The notes under the pieces: model-generated
What the model saw: only the letters and a program-made list of their open reading frames with translations
What the model was told of the DNA's origin: nothing
Databases searched by the model: none
DNA from: Dinoroseobacter sp965279125
GTDB lineage: Bacteria; Pseudomonadota; Alphaproteobacteria; Rhodobacterales; Rhodobacteraceae
Assembly: GCA_965279125.1 (NCBI GenBank)
Contig: CBDIHL010000030.1
Span: 13,109-77,108 of the forward strand
Reading direction: 5' to 3'
DNA: 64,000 nt
In this document: in pieces, positions 60,167 through 64,000 of the stretch
How the letters are laid out: each line of letters begins with the position of its first letter
Position numbering within the stretch: position 1 is the stretch's first letter
Made by a program: the position numbers and the translations under genes

Positions 60167-61483
60167 ATGGAGTGGTATACCGTCATCGCAATCGTCCTGA
60201 CGCCCTTGTTGATCCTGATGGTCATGGGTCTGCCGGTCGCGTTTTCCTTCCTCGCTGTGAACCTCGTGGGTGGCTACATTCTGCTCGGTGGGATCAGCGG
60301 TGTGCAACAACTCGTTTTGAACACGGTTAATTCGCTGTCGAGTTTCACCCTCGTTCCCATCGCTTTGTTCATGATTATGGGCGAGGCGATGTTTCAGTCG
60401 AGGATCGCTGTGGACCTGATGGACACGCTCGACAAATGGTTCGGGAGGCTTCGCGGGCGGCTCGCGTTCATGGCCGTGGGCGGGGGCGTTTTGTTCTCGA
60501 CCCTGACGGGCAATTCGATGGGCTCGATTGCGCTGCTCGGGTCCTCGCTGGTGCCGGAGATGGAAAAGCGCGGCTACAAAAAGCCAATGTCGCTTGGGCC
60601 AATCCTCGGGTCCGCTGGCTTGGCGATCATGATCCCGCCCAGCTCGCTCGCCGTGGTTTTGGGGGTCATCGGCGATCTGTCCATCGGCCGTATCCTGATC
60701 GGGATCATCGTGCCGGGCCTGCTGATGGCGGTGCTTTACGCGCTCTATATCTACATCCGCTGCACGCTCCAGCCCGACATCGCGCCCTCGTTTGACGTCC
60801 CCCATGTGCCGCTCAAAGAGAAGGTCAGCGCCACCGTCGTTAACATCTTGCCGTTAACCTTGGTCGTCTTTTCCGTGGTCGGCGTCATCTTCCTTGGCAT
60901 CGCCACACCGTCCGAGGCCGCCGCCACGGGCGCCTTTGCCACCCTCGCATTGGCCGCCATGAAACGCCGCCTGACGTGGAATGTGTTCTCCAACACTATG
61001 TTCAGCAGCGCCAATATCTCCGTCATGGTCTTGCTGATCGTGTCGGGCGCGGTCGCCTTCACGCAAATCCTCGCCTTCACCGGGGCGACGTTCGGGATGG
61101 TGGACGCGATCATCTCGCTGGATGTCAGCAACGAGACGATCATCGCGATGATGCTGATATCCGTGATCTTTCTGGGCATGTTCATGGGGCCCCTGCCGAT
61201 CATGCTGATCACCCTGCCGATCTTCATCCCCATTGTCATCCAGTTCGGTTTTGACCCGATCTGGTTCGCCGCAATGTATCTGGTCGCCATCGAGACGGGC
61301 GCAACCTCGCCCCCCCTTGGGGCGGCCCTGTTCGTGATGAAAGCTGTCGCCCCCGCAGGCACGACGATGAACCAGATCTACCGCGCGGCGATGCCGTTTA
61401 TCATCTGCGATTTGCTGGCCATCCTGATCCTGTTCCACTTCCCGATTTTGGTCACAGGTCCGGTCGATTACATGTTCCGATGA
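60167..61483 (+). CDS. dctM: TRAP transporter large membrane subunit
   Basis: The 438-residue DctM carrier with about 12 helices. GLPVAFSFLAVNLVGGYIL, the FTLVPIALFMIMGEAMFQ loop, GGGVLFSTLTGNSMGSIALLGS and ETGATSPPLGAALFVM are typical segments. Sodium-dependent import together with dctP and dctQ. Its stop overlaps the sulfatase ATG by four bases, so the sulfatase is translated with the importer. Confidence 0.95.
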   Translation: MEWYTVIAIVLTPLLILMVMGLPVAFSFLAVNLVGGYILLGGISGVQQLVLNTVNSLSSFTLVPIALFMIMGEAMFQSRIAVDLMDTLDKWFGRLRGRLAFMAVGGGVLFSTLTGNSMGSIALLGSSLVPEMEKRGYKKPMSLGPILGSAGLAIMIPPSSLAVVLGVIGDLSIGRILIGIIVPGLLMAVLYALYIYIRCTLQPDIAPSFDVPHVPLKEKVSATVVNILPLTLVVFSVVGVIFLGIATPSEAAATGAFATLALAAMKRRLTWNVFSNTMFSSANISVMVLLIVSGAVAFTQILAFTGATFGMVDAIISLDVSNETIIAMMLISVIFLGMFMGPLPIMLITLPIFIPIVIQFGFDPIWFAAMYLVAIETGATSPPLGAALFVMKAVAPAGTTMNQIYRAAMPFIICDLLAILILFHFPILVTGPVDYMFR

Positions 61484-63045
61484 GTGCGCAGCGGCCCAAT
61501 TTCATCGTCCTGATGACCGACCAGCAACGGGCTGATCACCTCGGGTGCTACGGCAACCCGATCGTGCAGACACCGCATATCGACAGCCTCGCGGCGCGGG
61601 GAACGCGGTTCGAGCGGTTCTATGTCGCCAACCCCATTTGCCAACCGAACCGCGCGGCGCTTGCTACAGGCCAGATGACCTCGGTGAATGGATGTCGGCA
61701 GAACGGGATTTCGCTGGCCCTTGATGCCACGACCTACGCCGATGTCCTGCGCAGCTCCGGGTATCGCACGGGGCATGTGGGTAAGGCGCATTTTCAGAAC
61801 GTGTCGAACATTCCGGCGAAAGAACGCGCGCAGGGCGGGCAGGGCGATCCCGCCCCGGCCCCTTATGATCTGGCGCGCCGAGAACAGCGCAAAGGCGAGG
61901 GCTTTGGCCAAGAGGTGCGCGGCGCGTGGGCCAGCGATCCCGACCGCGACCTGCCGATACCCTATTACGGCTATGACCATGTGCGCCTGTGCATCGGGCA
62001 CGGCGATCAGGTGGAGGGGCATTATTCGCGCTGGCTCGCCGACAGGCTGAATGGCACCCCCGATCCGCGTGGTCGCGCGCAGGCCGAGGGCGAGGATGGC
62101 ACACCGCAGGTCTGGCGCACCGCCGTTCCCGAAGCGCTGTATCCAACGACCTATGTTGGCGAAATGGCGTCCGAGTTTCTGGTCGAGGATGACGACCGCC
62201 CCTTCCTGCTGACCGTCTCCTTCCCCGATCCGCATCATCCCTTCACGCCGCCGGGGCGCTACTATGACCTCTACGATCCGGCCAGCGTCGAGCTGCCCGA
62301 AAGCCTCAAACATCCCACCGGCGCGCGCACAGACCTGCCGCAACACGTCCTCGACGCTTACGCGCTGGGCGACAAAGCCCCGGACGCCTACTGGCCGTTT
62401 CATGTGGACGAGGCGAGCTTGCGCCGGATGATTGCGCTCAATTACGGGGCGATCACGATGGTGGATGACGTGATCGGCAAGCTGCTGGCGCAGGTCGAAG
62501 CGCTTGGCCTGACCGAGAACACCGTCATCTGTTTCATGTCCGATCACGGCGATTATATGGGCGATCACGGCACGGTCCTCAAACACGGGGTCCACAGCCA
62601 CGGCGTTATTCGTGTGCCCTTCATCTGGGCTGATCCCGCAAGCGCGCCCGGCACCTCGGACCAGCAAGCCAGCGCCATCGATTTCGCGCCCACGCTCTTG
62701 CAACGGGCCGGGATCAAGGTGCCCGTGGGCATGCAGGGGCAGGACATTTGCGCGCCGAGCGCCCAGAATAAACCGATCCTGATCGAGGATCCCGGGATCG
62801 GCGTTTACATCGACCCGGACGCCGATACCTCCATCCGCTCGCTGGTCCATGACGGCTGGCGGATGAGCGTGTTCGAGGGCTCCGATCTGGGTGAGCTTTA
62901 CGACTTAGACGCCGATCCACACGAGTTAACCAATCTCTGGTCCGACCCCTCGGCAGCGCTTCAAAAAACCGCCATGTTGCAGGCGATGATCCAACGCCAG
63001 ATCGCGCTGCGCGACAAATCCCTGATTGCCACCAACCAAGCCTAG
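61480..63045 (+). CDS. type I sulfatase (formylglycine-dependent)
   Basis: A 521-residue alkaline-phosphatase-superfamily enzyme. NFIVLMTDQQRADHLG supplies the metal Asp, and Cys54 in CQPNRAALATGQ is the C-x-P-x-R motif that is modified to formylglycine; FMSDHGDYMGDHG and GVHSHGVIRVPF give further metal ligands. No signal peptide is seen, so it acts in the cytosol after uptake. Arylsulfatases, choline sulfatases and phosphonate monoester hydrolases share this fold; the flanking hydroxylases favour an aryl sulfate. No modifying enzyme is near. Confidence 0.92.
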   Translation: MSAQRPNFIVLMTDQQRADHLGCYGNPIVQTPHIDSLAARGTRFERFYVANPICQPNRAALATGQMTSVNGCRQNGISLALDATTYADVLRSSGYRTGHVGKAHFQNVSNIPAKERAQGGQGDPAPAPYDLARREQRKGEGFGQEVRGAWASDPDRDLPIPYYGYDHVRLCIGHGDQVEGHYSRWLADRLNGTPDPRGRAQAEGEDGTPQVWRTAVPEALYPTTYVGEMASEFLVEDDDRPFLLTVSFPDPHHPFTPPGRYYDLYDPASVELPESLKHPTGARTDLPQHVLDAYALGDKAPDAYWPFHVDEASLRRMIALNYGAITMVDDVIGKLLAQVEALGLTENTVICFMSDHGDYMGDHGTVLKHGVHSHGVIRVPFIWADPASAPGTSDQQASAIDFAPTLLQRAGIKVPVGMQGQDICAPSAQNKPILIEDPGIGVYIDPDADTSIRSLVHDGWRMSVFEGSDLGELYDLDADPHELTNLWSDPSAALQKTAMLQAMIQRQIALRDKSLIATNQA

Positions 63046-63052
63046 CTGCCCC

Positions 63053-64000
63053 ATGTCCATTCCGCATCAAAACATCCTGATCGTCGGCGCTGGTATTGCC
63101 GGATGCGCGGCTGGCATCGCGCTCGCCGCGCAAGGCCACCACGTTCGCCTGATCGAGAAACAGACCGAATGGCGCTTCGCCAGCTCCGGCATTTTCGTCT
63201 ACGTCAACGGGTTAGAGGCGCTCGATGATCTGGGCGTTCTGGACGAAATCCTAGGCACGGGGTTCGCGGTGCCCGACGGGCGCAACGCCTATTACGACCA
63301 CACCGGTGCTCCGATCACGACAACCACCTATCCGACAGCGCGCGAGGGTCGGGTGCCTGCCATCCTTGGCATCAAACGCGCCGAGCTGCACAGGGTGCTG
63401 GCGACGCGATTGGGCGAATTGGGCGTCGGCGTCGATCTGGGCCTGACGATCCGGTGCGTTGATCAGGCGGGCAGCGAGGTGCATGTGGCGTTCCACGATG
63501 GGGAACGCGCCACGTTCGATCTGGTGATCGGGGCGGATGGCATCCGCTCGACCTTACGCGATCTGATCGGGATGGAGGTCGCACCGCGCTATTCCGGCTT
63601 CACCGTCTGGCGCTCGGTCCATGATCGGCCCCGCGATCTGACGGACAAGATCATGATGATGGGGCCTGCCAAACGCTACGGGATCATGCCGATCAGCGAC
63701 GACAAGCTCTATACTTTCGGAACCATCGCCGCACCCAAGTTGGCCCATATCCCGCCCGACGCATGGGCGACCGAGATGCGCGCCGCCTTCGCCGAATTTC
63801 GCGGTCCCGCTGCACCCTTCCTCGATACGTTGGATGCAGGCTCCGAGGTGTTGCTGACCGCCGTTGAGGAGATCGTGCTGCCGCTGCCTTGGCACCGGGG
63901 GCGCGTCTTGTTGATCGGGGATGCGTCCCATGCCTCCACCCCGTTCATGGGTCAGGGCGGCGCGATGGCGATGCAGGATGCGGTGGTTTTGGCGCGCGTG
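63053..64000 (+). CDS. second FAD-dependent aromatic monooxygenase, cut by the window end
   Basis: First 316 residues of a group A flavin hydroxylase. ILIVGAGIAGCAAGIALAAQG binds FAD, GADGIRSTLRD is the DG motif, and GDASHASTPFMGQGGAMAMQDA the second FAD motif. The frame is open at base 64000. It is distinct in sequence from the first monooxygenase at 57448, so the operon may hydroxylate two intermediates. It starts eight bases after the sulfatase stop. Confidence 0.9.
   Translation, partial: MSIPHQNILIVGAGIAGCAAGIALAAQGHHVRLIEKQTEWRFASSGIFVYVNGLEALDDLGVLDEILGTGFAVPDGRNAYYDHTGAPITTTTYPTAREGRVPAILGIKRAELHRVLATRLGELGVGVDLGLTIRCVDQAGSEVHVAFHDGERATFDLVIGADGIRSTLRDLIGMEVAPRYSGFTVWRSVHDRPRDLTDKIMMMGPAKRYGIMPISDDKLYTFGTIAAPKLAHIPPDAWATEMRAAFAEFRGPAAPFLDTLDAGSEVLLTAVEEIVLPLPWHRGRVLLIGDASHASTPFMGQGGAMAMQDAVVLARV

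Overview
The window is a GC-rich, densely packed chromosomal segment of an alphaproteobacterium, most likely a marine Rhodobacterales (Roseobacter-group) member. The inference rests on gene order (scoA/scoB, topA, dprA, tldD, then a coxB-ctaB-ctaG-coxC-surf1-thrC-M16 peptidase run), a Paracoccus/Rhodobacter-type aa3 oxidase cluster without subunit I, ptsP and lysC as neighbours, and many secondary transporters (TTT, TRAP, BCCT, SulP). No rRNA, tRNA, CRISPR, phage or insertion sequence was seen.

0-34 kb is mostly housekeeping. It holds CoA transferase subunits (scoA frameshifted), topoisomerase I, DprA, TldD, cytochrome c oxidase subunits II and III with haem and copper assembly factors, threonine synthase, an M16 peptidase, an FAD-linked oxidase, Apt, two tandem DUF2927 proteins, a LysE exporter, MtnP, a SulP transporter, PtsP, aspartokinase, and a row of small enzymes and conserved unknowns. 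A histone-deacetylase-family gene at 32.8 kb has no standard start codon where homology and the Shine-Dalgarno sequence place its start.

35-44 kb is a tricarboxylate module. A response regulator, a histidine kinase and an overlapping periplasmic binding protein read left. Divergent from them is a tctCBA tripartite transporter followed by a class III CoA-transferase, a short citrate-synthase-like (citryl-CoA lyase type) protein and an AbrB-type membrane protein, all tightly overlapping. This looks like sensing, import, CoA activation and cleavage of a citrate-like acid.

44-49.6 kb carries a DUF1801 gene, a zinc-type dehydrogenase, a BCCT osmolyte transporter broken by one extra G, and an MttB-family methyltransferase without pyrrolysine.

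49.9-64 kb (running off the right end) is a catabolic region. It encodes an alpha/beta hydrolase, a two-domain extradiol-type dioxygenase, an SDR, a ThDP-dependent enzyme, an aspartate-dehydrogenase-family protein, an aldehyde dehydrogenase, an IclR regulator, a flavin monooxygenase, a TRAP transporter, a sulfatase and a second flavin monooxygenase. Two copies of the same three-half-site operator stand before the first gene of each forward operon, on both sides of the IclR gene, which marks the region as one regulon. The gene set fits uptake, desulfation, ring hydroxylation and meta-cleavage of an aromatic or heteroaromatic compound whose identity I cannot name. It is the best candidate in the window for an undescribed pathway.
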